A DNA stretch of 64,000 bases from Streptomyces venezuelae (GTDB lineage: Bacteria > Actinomycetota > Actinomycetes > Streptomycetales > Streptomycetaceae): NCBI RefSeq assembly GCF_008642295.1, contig NZ_CP029190.1, positions 3,889,501 through 3,953,500 on the forward strand. Direction: 5' to 3'. The notes beneath the pieces were generated by a model that ran no database searches, was not told where the DNA came from, and worked only from the letters and a program-made list of their open reading frames with translations. A program made the position numbers and the translations under genes. Shown here piece by piece: positions 44,091 through 52,925 of the stretch (position 1 is the first letter of the stretch; the number at the start of each line of letters is the position of its first letter).

Positions 44091-46481
44091 ATGGAGGCGG
44101 CACGGGGGGCCGAAGGAAGCGGAACCACGGCCGACGGGCCGGGGCCGGCGGAACGGCCGGAACGTGTCCCGGCCCAACGCCCGGTTCACGCACCGCAACA
44201 CTTCCCGGGCCCCGGCCCGGGTTCCGGCCGTACCGCTGTCGGCGTCGGCCACAGCTCCGGCTCCGGCGCTGGTCACAGGCCTGGTCTCGGCGCGGGCGGC
44301 GGCCCGTGCGCGGGCACCGGCCTCGTCCCGGAGCCAAGCCCCGGCCTTGCCCTCGACCTGGCCAACAGCTCCGGCCCTGGCCGTAGCCCGGGCGTCGGCT
44401 CCGGCGCCGGTGCCGGCCCATGCGTGGGGGCTGGTCTCGGTCCGGAACCGGGCCTTGGCCGTGTCCTCGGCCCGGCCGACGGCTTTGGCCAGGGTGCCGG
44501 CGTCGGCCTCGGCGCTGGCGCCGGCGCGAACGCGGGCACTGGTCTCGGCCCGGAACCGGGCCTTGGCCGTGTCGTTGGCCCCGCCGATGGCTCCGGCCAA
44601 GGTGCCGGCCACAGCCCGGCAGGCCTCGGCGCGAGCGCCGGGCACGGGCACCTGCATGGGCACGGCCATGGGCACGGCCATGATCTGATGCGGAGTCTGC
44701 TCGCCGACCGGGATGCCACTCTGGCCGCCCTCGTGGACACCGTGCACGATCTGGTCACCCCCTACGACCTGGACACCCTGCTCCGGGTGATCGGCCGCCG
44801 GGCCCGCCGCCTGCTGGACCTGCATCTGGTCTGCATCGTCTTCACCCGCCCCGACGGCACCTCCTACATCCGCACCTCCGAGGGCGAGACCGTCCCCTAC
44901 CACCTCGGCCTGGACCTGGGACCCGGCCACGGCGGCGGGCTGGCCGCGCTCGCCCACGAGCGCCGGGTCCCCGTCTGGACCGCCGACCACCCGGCCGACC
45001 CGGCCGTACCGCGCAGCCCCCGGACCGACGAGGTGTTCCGCGCCGAGGCCCTGCGCGCGGTGGTCGCCGTCCCGCTCCGGCACGGCGACACCGCGCTCGG
45101 CACCCTCTACGGGGCGGTGCGCGCGGTACGCCGGTTCACCCCCGACGAGCTCGGAGTGCTGCTCCCGCTGGCCGATCTGGCGGCGGTGGCCATCGAGAAG
45201 GCCGGCCGGCAGGAGCGCACCCGGGACGAGGTCACCGAGCTGGAGCACCTCAGCTCCGAGGCGACCACCACCCTCACCCGGGTCCGCCACCTCTGGGACT
45301 GCCACACCCGGCTGGCCCGGTTGGTGCTGGACGGGGCCGGTCTCGCCACCGTCGCGCGGGCCGCCGCCGACGCGCTGGACGGCGTACTCCAGGTCCGGGA
45401 TCCGGGCGGGCACCCGCTGACGGCCGCCGACGAACTGCCGGACCTGGACGAGCCGGCCGTCGCCCGCGCCACCCTCCGGGCCCACACCGCCTTCCGGCCC
45501 GTCGAACTGCCCGGCAACGTATGGGTGGCGGCGGTGACGGCGGGAGCCGAGAACCTGGGCGTGCTGGTGCTGCGCGCGGCGGCACCGCTGACCGCGGAGG
45601 ACGTACGCCTGCTCCGGGCGACGGCGCTGTCGGTCGCCTCGCTGACCCTGATCCAGCGCGGCACGGCCGCCGCCGAGAGCGGTCCGGTCCGTGACGAACT
45701 CCTCCAGGAGCTGCTGGACCGTTCCGCCTACGCGGAGGCCATCTCCGGCGAGTACGGCGACCGGCTCCTGCTGGACCGCGCCCGGCGGCTCGGCATCGAC
45801 CCGGCAGCCCCGCACGTGGTGGTGGTGGCCCGGCCGGAGGGCGGGGACCTGGGCAAGGCGGTGGCCTGGGCGAGCTCGTACACGTACCGGATGGGCGGCC
45901 TGCGGGCCGTCCGCCGCGGGCGCATCGTGCTGCTGCTGCCCGGTACGGACGCCTCCGCGGCGGCCCGGCAGGTGTCGGCGGAGCTGTCGCCGCTGCTCGG
46001 CCACCCCGTGTCCACCGGGGCGGCCGGCCCGGCCGCGGACCTGTCGGCACTGGCCCGGGTGTACGAGGAGGCCGCGCGCTGCCTGGACGCGCTGACCGCG
46101 CTCGACGGGGCGGGCGGGACGGCATCGCTGAGCGATCTCGGCTTCGTCGGACTGCTGCTCTCCGCCGACCACGACGTGGACGCCTTCGTCCGTTCGGCGA
46201 TCGGGCCGGTGCTGGACTACGACGCGGCCCGGCTGACCGAGCTGGGGCGCACCCTGGAGGCGTACTTCCAGTCCGGCGGCAGCCCCATGCACTCGGCCGA
46301 GGCGCTCCACGTCCACGCCAACACCGTCTCGCGGCGGCTGGAGCGGATCACGGAGCTGCTCGGCGACGGCTGGCAGAAGCCGGCCCGGGCGCTGGAGATC
46401 CAGATGGCGCTGCGGCTGTACCGGACCCGTGAGGTGCTCCGGGGGAGCCGGACGAGCCGTACCGGGCCCGCGGTCCGCTGA
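44091..46481 (+). CDS. GAF-domain PucR-type transcriptional regulator with long repetitive N terminus
   Basis: 796 residues if ATG 44091 is used; ATG 44688 (MRSLLADRD) would give 597 and fits related regulators better. Residues ~1-200 are Gly/Pro/Ala repeats of about 36 residues (GLGPEPGLGR...GPADG.GQGAG) and a GHGHLHGHGHGHGHD stretch. Then come a GAF domain (~210-375), a middle region (~400-600) and a C-terminal PucR helix-turn-helix: MHSAEALHVHANTVSRRLERITELLG. PucR-type proteins sense small molecules. DNA repeats of 108 bp (44431, 44539) underlie the N terminus. Confidence 0.75.
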   Translation: MEAARGAEGSGTTADGPGPAERPERVPAQRPVHAPQHFPGPGPGSGRTAVGVGHSSGSGAGHRPGLGAGGGPCAGTGLVPEPSPGLALDLANSSGPGRSPGVGSGAGAGPCVGAGLGPEPGLGRVLGPADGFGQGAGVGLGAGAGANAGTGLGPEPGLGRVVGPADGSGQGAGHSPAGLGASAGHGHLHGHGHGHGHDLMRSLLADRDATLAALVDTVHDLVTPYDLDTLLRVIGRRARRLLDLHLVCIVFTRPDGTSYIRTSEGETVPYHLGLDLGPGHGGGLAALAHERRVPVWTADHPADPAVPRSPRTDEVFRAEALRAVVAVPLRHGDTALGTLYGAVRAVRRFTPDELGVLLPLADLAAVAIEKAGRQERTRDEVTELEHLSSEATTTLTRVRHLWDCHTRLARLVLDGAGLATVARAAADALDGVLQVRDPGGHPLTAADELPDLDEPAVARATLRAHTAFRPVELPGNVWVAAVTAGAENLGVLVLRAAAPLTAEDVRLLRATALSVASLTLIQRGTAAAESGPVRDELLQELLDRSAYAEAISGEYGDRLLLDRARRLGIDPAAPHVVVVARPEGGDLGKAVAWASSYTYRMGGLRAVRRGRIVLLLPGTDASAAARQVSAELSPLLGHPVSTGAAGPAADLSALARVYEEAARCLDALTALDGAGGTASLSDLGFVGLLLSADHDVDAFVRSAIGPVLDYDAARLTELGRTLEAYFQSGGSPMHSAEALHVHANTVSRRLERITELLGDGWQKPARALEIQMALRLYRTREVLRGSRTSRTGPAVR

Positions 46482-46533
46482 GCCCTTGGCCCTTGGCCCT
46501 TGGCCCTTGTAGCCCGGCACAGGCTCCGCGGGC

Positions 46534-47676
46534 CTACCGGAACTCGGCCAGGGCGCGTGCCGCGTGCGCCACCGAGGCCATGGTCACGTGCCGGTGCCAG
46601 CCGGACAGCGAGCGGCCGGAGAAGTCGCGCAGCCCGACCTCCTGGACGCTGTGCCGGGAGGCCACGGACACCCGCCGCGCCTGCTTGGTCATGCGCAGCA
46701 GCACGGCGGGGGCCGGCCGCAGCAGGTCGGTGATCCACAGCTCGGTGGGCGGGAGGTTGGGGTCGTTCCACTCGCCGACCAGACGCAGGTGGCGGCGCCT
46801 TTCCGGGGACGGGTCCGGCATCATCACGCGTACCGCGGACACCCAGGAGGTCCGCCGCATACCCGGGCGGAGCGGGTCGGTCCACTCCACCGGGCTGCGC
46901 AGGGCCCGGACATTGCGCAGTACGTCCTGGGCGGCGAGGGTGCCCGCGCCGTGGCCGGGCAGCGCCGGATCGGTGACCAGCAGCCGGGTGGCGGGGGAGA
47001 TCCGGGCCAGCACCGGCAGTCCGACCTGCGCGAACCGGTGCAGGGTGGGCCGGGTGCCGATACCGCGGATGTCGAGCAGCACCGGGCGCGGGGCCAGCCC
47101 CATCTGGAGCACGCTTTCCAGGGCGGCGGTGACCGCGCAGTCCTCGTAGGACCGGTCGGCGGTCAGGGAGCCGGCGGAGTCCTGCGGCAGGTACAGCCGC
47201 CAGCCGACCGGAGTGGCCACGTCCACGGAGGTGAACCAGACCCCGAAGGCCTGCTGTCCGCGGAACATCCGCCCGCGGTGCGGATCGAAGCGGTGGCCGG
47301 CGCCCACCGACTGCTCGCCGCCGCGGGGGATCGCCATGGGCTGGGCGGTCCAGGTGGTGAGCGGGGTGGTCTGGTCGAGGTACTGGGCGAGGGCGCTCCG
47401 AATGGGCTGCCATTCCCAGGTGGAGTCGGAGATGAAGTGGTGCAGGCTCTGCTCGGCACCCACTCCGCCGGTCTGCGCCGCGATGTTGCGGATCGACTTG
47501 CGGCCCGGAGCCTCCAGCAGCCCGAAGACGTACTGGCGGCCCTTCTCCCGCTGGTCGCGCCGCCGCAGCGACCCGAAGACCGCCGAGCACAGCTCGTCGG
47601 CGACTTCGTGCACGGGATCTCGGCGCCCGGTGCGGCTGCGTTGGACGACGAGGTTCTCGGCGGTCAGTGTGCTCAC
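46534..47676 (-). CDS. IS701-like transposase homologue, probably domesticated
   Basis: 380 residues from GTG 47676 with GGGGGAG upstream. RQYVFGLLEAPGRKSIRNIAAQ, LHHFISDSTWEWQPIRSALAQYL, and TPVGWRLYLPQD...LDIRGIGTRPTLHRFAQ place it in the IS701 DDE family. The segment that should carry the first catalytic Asp (usual DDTGFPKKG) reads QPMAIPRGGEQSVG, so the first acidic residue seems lost. No terminal inverted repeats are visible around the gene. A regulatory or structural role after domestication is more likely than transposition. Confidence 0.7.
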   Translation of the reverse strand: MSTLTAENLVVQRSRTGRRDPVHEVADELCSAVFGSLRRRDQREKGRQYVFGLLEAPGRKSIRNIAAQTGGVGAEQSLHHFISDSTWEWQPIRSALAQYLDQTTPLTTWTAQPMAIPRGGEQSVGAGHRFDPHRGRMFRGQQAFGVWFTSVDVATPVGWRLYLPQDSAGSLTADRSYEDCAVTAALESVLQMGLAPRPVLLDIRGIGTRPTLHRFAQVGLPVLARISPATRLLVTDPALPGHGAGTLAAQDVLRNVRALRSPVEWTDPLRPGMRRTSWVSAVRVMMPDPSPERRRHLRLVGEWNDPNLPPTELWITDLLRPAPAVLLRMTKQARRVSVASRHSVQEVGLRDFSGRSLSGWHRHVTMASVAHAARALAEFR

Positions 47677-48021
47677 GAAACTCCCCCTAGTTCGACTGCC
47701 CTTCCACCGTCGTGGGGAGGGGTGGTACGAGGGGAGGTGCGCCAAGCACACACCTGACGGCCCGGGTGGTGGGGAGCCCACACACCTCGACGGGCCGGCG
47801 CCGCGGGGCGGCCTCCGGGCCCGCACGAAACCCCGGCCACTAGGTGGCGAGACGACACCTGAACTGTCCCGCGCCCGCGCCGGGGGCTACGGGGCCGGGC
47901 CGGTCGTGCCCGCGCGGTTGTGCTGGAGGGGTAGAGCCCCGGGCGCGTGGTGCCCGGGGCTCTGGTGCCGGTGGCATGGCTGGGCCGCCGGCCCGGGCCG
48001 GGGGCGGCCCGGTGGCGGGGG
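47677..48021. other. non-coding stretch with one hairpin (47933-47963)
   Basis: The stem agagccccgggc/gcccggggctct (loop 47945-47951) is a probable terminator of the DUF3151 gene on the minus strand. Otherwise I see no protein-like frame or RNA gene. The region separates the transposase-like gene from the tryptophan-catabolism block. Confidence 0.5.
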
Positions 48022-48441
48022 TCAGTGCATCAGTTCCGTGTACGCCGTTTCGCTGCTGTCCTTCAGGAACTGGCGGCAGCGCTCGGCCTCTTCCGTCTCC
48101 TCGATCGCCCCGGCCGCCGCCGCCAGCGCGGCAAGGCAGCGCAGGAAGCCGCGGTTGGCCTCGTGCTCCCACGGGATCGGCCCGTGGCCCTTCCAGCCGG
48201 CCCGGCGCAGTGCATCCAGGCCGCGGTGGTAGCCGGTGCGGGCGTACGCGTAGGACTCCACGACCCGGCCGCCCGCGAAGGCGTCCTCGGCCAGCAGCGC
48301 CCAGGCCAGCGAGTAGGTCGGGTGAGCGGCGGCCACCTCGGCCGGGGTCTTCGACTCCGTGCCGAGCAGCCGGGCCGCCTCGTCGTTCTCGCGCAGGCGG
48401 GTGGGCTCCGGGCCGCCGAGAAGGTTCTGGTGAATGCTCAT
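48022..48441 (-). CDS. DUF3151 family protein, 139 aa
   Basis: MSIHQNLLGGPEPTRLRENDEAARLLGTESKTPAEVAAAHPTYSLAWALLAEDAF...SYAYARTGYHRGLDALRRAGWKGHGPIPWEHEANRGFLRCLAALA is the DUF3151 signature of actinobacteria. Mostly helical and TPR-like; function unknown. It is divergent from the tryptophan dioxygenase gene 221 bp away. Confidence 0.9.
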   Translation of the reverse strand: MSIHQNLLGGPEPTRLRENDEAARLLGTESKTPAEVAAAHPTYSLAWALLAEDAFAGGRVVESYAYARTGYHRGLDALRRAGWKGHGPIPWEHEANRGFLRCLAALAAAAGAIEETEEAERCRQFLKDSSETAYTELMH

Positions 48442-48662
48442 GGACGCAGTCTGCCAGCCGGGCCCCGGCAGGCGGGCGGGACCGGCGGTACGGCCCGGGC
48501 GCGAGACCGCCGGCCCGGCCGGCACCGCGGTCGCAGTGGCCACGCTCACACCAGCCGTACTCCGGAAGCCGGGTTTATGATGCGGGCAGGGGACCGGGGC
48601 TCCACTTTTCCCAGCAGGAAGGAGCGGACCGCTACCCGGAAGTTCGTGTCGAGGAGACAGCG

Positions 48663-49514
48663 ATGTCGCACACCCTTGATGCCTCCGGAGCGAGCGGTTC
48701 GGACACCCCGAACCTCGACTTCGCCGGCACCACCCCCTACGAGGACTACGTCCAGGCGGATGTCCTCACCCACCTCCAGCACCCCCGTTCGGACGATCCG
48801 GGCGAGATGGTCTTCCTGGTCACCACCCAGGTGATGGAGCTGTGGTTCACGGTCATCGTCCACGAGTGGGAGACCGCCGCCCGCGCCCTGCGCGAGGACC
48901 GGATCGATGTCGCGATGGACGCGCTGAAACGTTCCACCTATGAGCTGGAGTCGCTCAACGCCTCCTGGCGTCCGCTGGCCCAGCTCACCCCCGGCCAGTT
49001 CAACGCCTACCGCGCCGCCCTCGGCGAAGGTTCCGGTTTCCAGTCCGCGATGTACCGGCGGATGGAGTTCCTGCTCGGCGAGAAGTCCGCGTCCATGCTG
49101 GTCCCGCACCGCGGCGCGCCCCGGGTGCACTCCGAACTGGAGAAGGCCCTGCACGAGCCCAGCCTGTACGACGAGGTGCTGCGCCTGCTGGCCCGCCGCG
49201 GCCACGCCGTCCCCGAAGCGGTCCTGACCCGCGATCTCTCGCAGCGGTACGAGCCCTCGCCGGCGGTGGAGGCGGTCTGGTCCGCCCTCTACGCCGCCGA
49301 CGACCGGCACGGCGACGACCTGGTCCGGCTCGGCGAGGCCCTCACCGACGTCGCCGAGCTCGTCTGGCGCTGGCGCAACGACCACCTGGTCGCCACCCGC
49401 CGCGCGATGGGTGCGAAGACCGGCACGGGCGGCTCCGCCGGCGTCGCCTGGCTGGAGAAGCGCGCCTCGAAGAACGTGTTCCCCGAGCTGTGGACGGCGC
49501 GCAGCCATGTCTGA
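48663..49514 (+). CDS. kynA: tryptophan 2,3-dioxygenase
   Basis: 283 residues from ATG 48663. Heme enzyme opening tryptophan to N-formylkynurenine. Motifs: TPYEDYVQADVLTHLQ, EMVFLVTTQVMELWFTVIVHEW, FQSAMYRRMEFLLGEK (substrate/heme arginine), and VWRWRNDHLVATRRAMG with the proximal histidine, ending GTGGSAGVAWLEKRA. Length fits bacterial TDO. The kynU start overlaps its last 8 bp. Confidence 0.96.
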   Translation: MSHTLDASGASGSDTPNLDFAGTTPYEDYVQADVLTHLQHPRSDDPGEMVFLVTTQVMELWFTVIVHEWETAARALREDRIDVAMDALKRSTYELESLNASWRPLAQLTPGQFNAYRAALGEGSGFQSAMYRRMEFLLGEKSASMLVPHRGAPRVHSELEKALHEPSLYDEVLRLLARRGHAVPEAVLTRDLSQRYEPSPAVEAVWSALYAADDRHGDDLVRLGEALTDVAELVWRWRNDHLVATRRAMGAKTGTGGSAGVAWLEKRASKNVFPELWTARSHV

Positions 49515-50751
49515 GACCCCGCTGTCCGAGACCCCGCTGTCCGAGACCCCGCTCTCCATACGCGCCGAAGCGCTCGACGCACGTGACACCGAGGACGGAC
49601 TCGGCAAGCTCCGCGACCGGTTCAGCCTCCCGCCCGGCCTGGTCTACCTGGACGGGAATTCGCTGGGTGCCCTTCCGGCGGCCGTTCCGGGCCGGGTCGC
49701 GGACGTGGTCGCCCGCGAATGGGGCGAACTGCTGATCCGCTCCTGGGACGAGAGCGGCTGGTGGACGGCCCCCGAGCGGATCGGCGACCGGATCGCCCCG
49801 CTGGTGGGCGCGGCCCCCGGCCGGATCGTGGTCGGCGACTCGACCAGCGTGAACCTCTTCAAGGCGCTGGTCGGCGCCGCCCGCCTGGCCGCCGCCACGA
49901 CGGACGGCGGCCGGGACGAACTCCTGGTCGACGCCACCACCTTCCCCACCGACGGCTACATCGCCGCCTCGGCGGCCCGGATGACCGGCCTGAAGGTGGT
50001 TCCGGTGGAGCCGGCGGCCGTCCCCGCGGCCCTCGGACCGCGCACCGCCGCCGTACTCCTCAACCACGTGGACTACCGGACGGGCCGGCTGCACGACCTG
50101 CCGGGCCTGACGGCGGCGATCCGCGCGGCGGGCGCCCTGTCGGTCTGGGACCTCTGCCACAGTGCGGGCGCGCTGCCGGTGGACCTGGAGGAGCACGGGG
50201 TCGACCTGGCCGTCGGCTGCACGTACAAGTACCTCAACGGCGGCCCCGGCTCGCCCGCGTACCTGTACGTCGCCGGACGCCACCAGGCGGGCTTCGACTC
50301 CCCGCTGCCGGGCTGGAACTCGCACGCGGACCCGTTCGCGATGACCCCCGGCTACGTCCCGGCCGACGGTGCCCGCCGCGGCCGGGTCGGCACCCCGGAC
50401 ATCCTGTCCATGCTCGCCCTCGAAGCGGCGCTGGACGTCTGGGAGGGCGTGTCGGTGGCGGACGTCCGGCGCAAGTCCCTCGCGCTGACGGACTTCTTCC
50501 TGGAGTGCGTCGAGGCGTACGTCCCGGGCGGGAAGGTCGAGACGGTGACCCCGGCCGCCCATGCGGAGCGCGGCAGCCAGGTCTCGCTGCGCACCGAGAA
50601 CGCGTCCGCGGTGATGCGCGAGCTCATCGCACGCGGGGTGGTGGGCGATTTCCGGGCCCCGGACGTGCTCCGGTTCGGGTTCACTCCGCTGTACGTCGGA
50701 TTCGCCGATGCGGAGCGTGCGGCACGGACGCTGGGTCACATCTACGGGTGA
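49507..50751 (+). CDS. kynU: kynureninase
   Basis: 414 residues from ATG 49507. PLP enzyme splitting kynurenine to anthranilate and alanine. Motifs: GLVYLDGNSLGALP, DSTSVNLFKAL, DLCHSAGALPVDL, CTYKYLNGGPGSPAY (PLP lysine), and RRGRVGTPDILSMLALEAAL. The N terminus is SETPL repeated three times, from a 15-bp tandem repeat. Overlap with the dioxygenase implies coupling. Confidence 0.96.
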   Translation: MSETPLSETPLSETPLSIRAEALDARDTEDGLGKLRDRFSLPPGLVYLDGNSLGALPAAVPGRVADVVAREWGELLIRSWDESGWWTAPERIGDRIAPLVGAAPGRIVVGDSTSVNLFKALVGAARLAAATTDGGRDELLVDATTFPTDGYIAASAARMTGLKVVPVEPAAVPAALGPRTAAVLLNHVDYRTGRLHDLPGLTAAIRAAGALSVWDLCHSAGALPVDLEEHGVDLAVGCTYKYLNGGPGSPAYLYVAGRHQAGFDSPLPGWNSHADPFAMTPGYVPADGARRGRVGTPDILSMLALEAALDVWEGVSVADVRRKSLALTDFFLECVEAYVPGGKVETVTPAAHAERGSQVSLRTENASAVMRELIARGVVGDFRAPDVLRFGFTPLYVGFADAERAARTLGHIYG

Positions 50752-51054
50752 TGATCACGCGGGTGTGGCGGAACGTCACACCGGGGCGGTGCGGTCGGGG
50801 CCATGGGCTCGCCGCGCCGCCCCGGCCGTACCCCGAGCCGGGTCTGGGGCGGGTCCGGACCGGATCCGGACGGGGGCCGGAGCGGGTCCGGAACACCTCC
50901 GAGGCGGGTCCGGACCGGGCCCGAGTGGGCGAGGAGCCGGCTCCGGGCGGAGCGGAACCCCTCGCTCCGGCCTGATAGCGTCCCGCTGCCCGGAACATGT
51001 GTCCCATGTCCCGGGTGTCTCCCCCGTACCGACGTACCGAGAGGTGTCGAGCCG
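50752..51054. other. GC-rich spacer with imperfect gggtccgga repeats
   Basis: From about 50840 to 50930 the motif gggtccgga recurs four or five times with variations (cgggtccggacc, gagcgggtccgga). No coding frame looks real. The DNA links kynU and the hydrolase gene on the same strand; it could hold a promoter. Confidence 0.4.
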
Positions 51055-52008
51055 ATGACGGACCCCGCAGTGGAACGGGACGCCGCCGAGGAAGCCTCGG
51101 CCTTCTCCCACCCGGCGGTGGCCCCGGACGCGACTGCGTCCTATGGCGAACACCCGGACCAGGTGGTGGACTTCTACGCCCCGCGGGGCGACGCGGGGAA
51201 GACAGGGATGGCAGCCCGGCCGGCCGGGGCAACCGCCCTCGGCCCGGCCCCTCTGGTGGTCGTTCTGCATGGCGGCGCCTGGCGCGCCCCGTACGACCGG
51301 CAGCACATCACCCCGTTCGTGGACTTCCTGGCCCGCCAGGGCTTCGCAGTGGCCAACATCGAGTACCGGCGCGGCAGTGCGCTGCCCCGCCAGGGCGCGG
51401 CCGGCCCCGTGGCGGGCCGTTGGCCCGACACCTTCGACGACGTCGCCGCCGCCCTGGACGCCCTGCCGGACCTGGTACCGGCACACCTCCCGCAGGCGGA
51501 CGTCCGCCGCATGGTCCTCACCGGCCACTCGGCGGGCGGGCAGCTCGCGCTGTGGGCGGCGGGGCGGCATGTCCTGCCGGCGGGGGACGCGGGTGCGGGT
51601 GCGAGTGCGGTGGATCCCGCGGGTGCGTGGCGGTTGCCTGCGCCGCCGCAGCTGCGGGGCGTGGTGGCCCTGGCCCCGATCGCGGATTTCGTGGTGGCGG
51701 AGGAGCTGGGGGTGTGCGGGGGCGCGTCGGCGCAGCTGCTGGGCGGCGAGGAGTTCTTCGCCTCCCGTCTGCCGTACGCCGATCCGGCCGCCCTGCTGCC
51801 GACCGGGATCGCGACGGCGATCGTCCACGGCCGCGCGGACCTGGTGGTCCCGGCGGCGGTGTCCGAGGCGTATGTGGCGGCGGCGGCGAAGGCGGGCGAG
51901 ACGGTGGGCCTGACGCTGCTGGCCGACGTCGGCCACTTCCCCCTGATCGACCCGTCGGCGGACGCATGCGCGGTGGTGGCGGAGGAGATCGCTCAACTGG
52001 CCTGGTGA
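51055..52008 (+). CDS. alpha/beta-hydrolase, probable kynurenine formamidase
   Basis: 317 residues from ATG 51055 (GAGGTG upstream). Domain: oxyanion-hole PLVVVLHGGAWRAPYDR, nucleophile elbow LTGHSAGGQLALW (serine near 160), VHGRADLVVP, and histidine VGHFPLID. The HGGAW form of the oxyanion loop is shared with arylformamidases. Position after tryptophan dioxygenase and kynureninase supports hydrolysis of N-formylkynurenine; the KynB-type metal enzyme is absent from the window. Assignment rests on context and motif. Confidence 0.75.
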   Translation: MTDPAVERDAAEEASAFSHPAVAPDATASYGEHPDQVVDFYAPRGDAGKTGMAARPAGATALGPAPLVVVLHGGAWRAPYDRQHITPFVDFLARQGFAVANIEYRRGSALPRQGAAGPVAGRWPDTFDDVAAALDALPDLVPAHLPQADVRRMVLTGHSAGGQLALWAAGRHVLPAGDAGAGASAVDPAGAWRLPAPPQLRGVVALAPIADFVVAEELGVCGGASAQLLGGEEFFASRLPYADPAALLPTGIATAIVHGRADLVVPAAVSEAYVAAAAKAGETVGLTLLADVGHFPLIDPSADACAVVAEEIAQLAW

Positions 52009-52142
52009 GGCTCGGGGCCAGGGAGCCGGGCACGGGACGCGCTCCCGGATGTGGTTCGGCGCAGGCGCAGGCGCAGGCTCAGGCGCCGCCGGACCGGGAC
52101 GGAAGCCTGTCTTCCGTGCCTCCGGGCTGTCACGCTCACCGG

Positions 52143-52916
52143 ATGGGGGACAACAAGGACCGGAACCTCGTCGAGCGCTTCATGGAGCCGCCGGAGGACG
52201 CGATCCTGGACGACCGGCCGGTCCGGATCCTTCAGGAGGTCCGTTTCTGGTGCGGGATCGGGATCGCGCTCGTCGTGAAGCTGCCCGTGGTGATGCAGGA
52301 CCCGCAAGGGCTGGTCTACTGGGTCCGGGACGGCGCCCTCAGGATCGCCCTGACTCCGGTCCTCCTCCTGCTCTCCGTCCCCGTGGTCCTTGCGCTGTAC
52401 ATCGCCGCGGCCCGGCCCGGGTACCGGCGGCGGATGATCAGCCGATTACCGGGGCCGCTCACCTCCGTGGCCGCGTTCCTCGGGCACTTCCTGCTGGGAG
52501 CCACCGCGGTGGTCCTGCCGATCTGGGTCGTGTCCAGCTTCAACCACCCGCTGCTATGGGCCATCGCCGTGGTCATCGGCATCTACCTCCTGGCCCGGGC
52601 GGTCGGCTTCGTCTTCTTCGCCGTCCCGGCGATATCCCGGCACATGTTCCGCACGGTGGAGGTCCACCAGGCGCTCCCGGCCTGTCTCACCGTCGTCCTC
52701 GCCTGGGAACTCGCCCTCCAGGACATCTTCTTTCCCCTCGGCGACCAGATCGCGGACTCCACCCTGCTGCCCCTCGGCGGAGCGATCGCCACGATGGCCA
52801 TTGCCGCCTTCGAACTCTTCCGCCTCCGCACCCGCCACGGCATCACCTTCCGCTCCCTCCCCCCGGAACGCCCGCGCGGCAGGAGCACCACCACTCGGGC
52901 GCATGACGCCTCATAG
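52143..52916 (+). CDS. polytopic membrane protein, 257 aa, TTA-containing
   Basis: Start ATG 52143; frame open further upstream but not protein-like. Hydrophobic segments near residues 38-55, 68-87, 105-130, 140-165 and 180-215 (ALRIALTPVLLLLSVPVVLALYIAA; SVAAFLGHFLLGATAVVLPIWVV; LWAIAVVIGIYLLARAVGFVFFAVPAI). The leucine after ISR is TTA (52446-52448), so expression may depend on bldA. No known family; it follows the formamidase-like gene by 134 bp. Confidence 0.65.
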   Translation: MGDNKDRNLVERFMEPPEDAILDDRPVRILQEVRFWCGIGIALVVKLPVVMQDPQGLVYWVRDGALRIALTPVLLLLSVPVVLALYIAAARPGYRRRMISRLPGPLTSVAAFLGHFLLGATAVVLPIWVVSSFNHPLLWAIAVVIGIYLLARAVGFVFFAVPAISRHMFRTVEVHQALPACLTVVLAWELALQDIFFPLGDQIADSTLLPLGGAIATMAIAAFELFRLRTRHGITFRSLPPERPRGRSTTTRAHDAS

Positions 52917-52925
52917 GCTTCCGCT

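Noticed and set aside
41365..46481. Possible secondary-metabolite gene cluster around the receptor and SARP genes
   Set aside because: No synthase, tailoring or resistance genes lie beside them; the P450 and exporter are 13-18 kb away behind core genes.
44061..46520. 819-residue minus-strand frame opposite the PucR-type gene
   Set aside because: Gly/Arg-rich shadow; the plus strand has GAF and HTH motifs.
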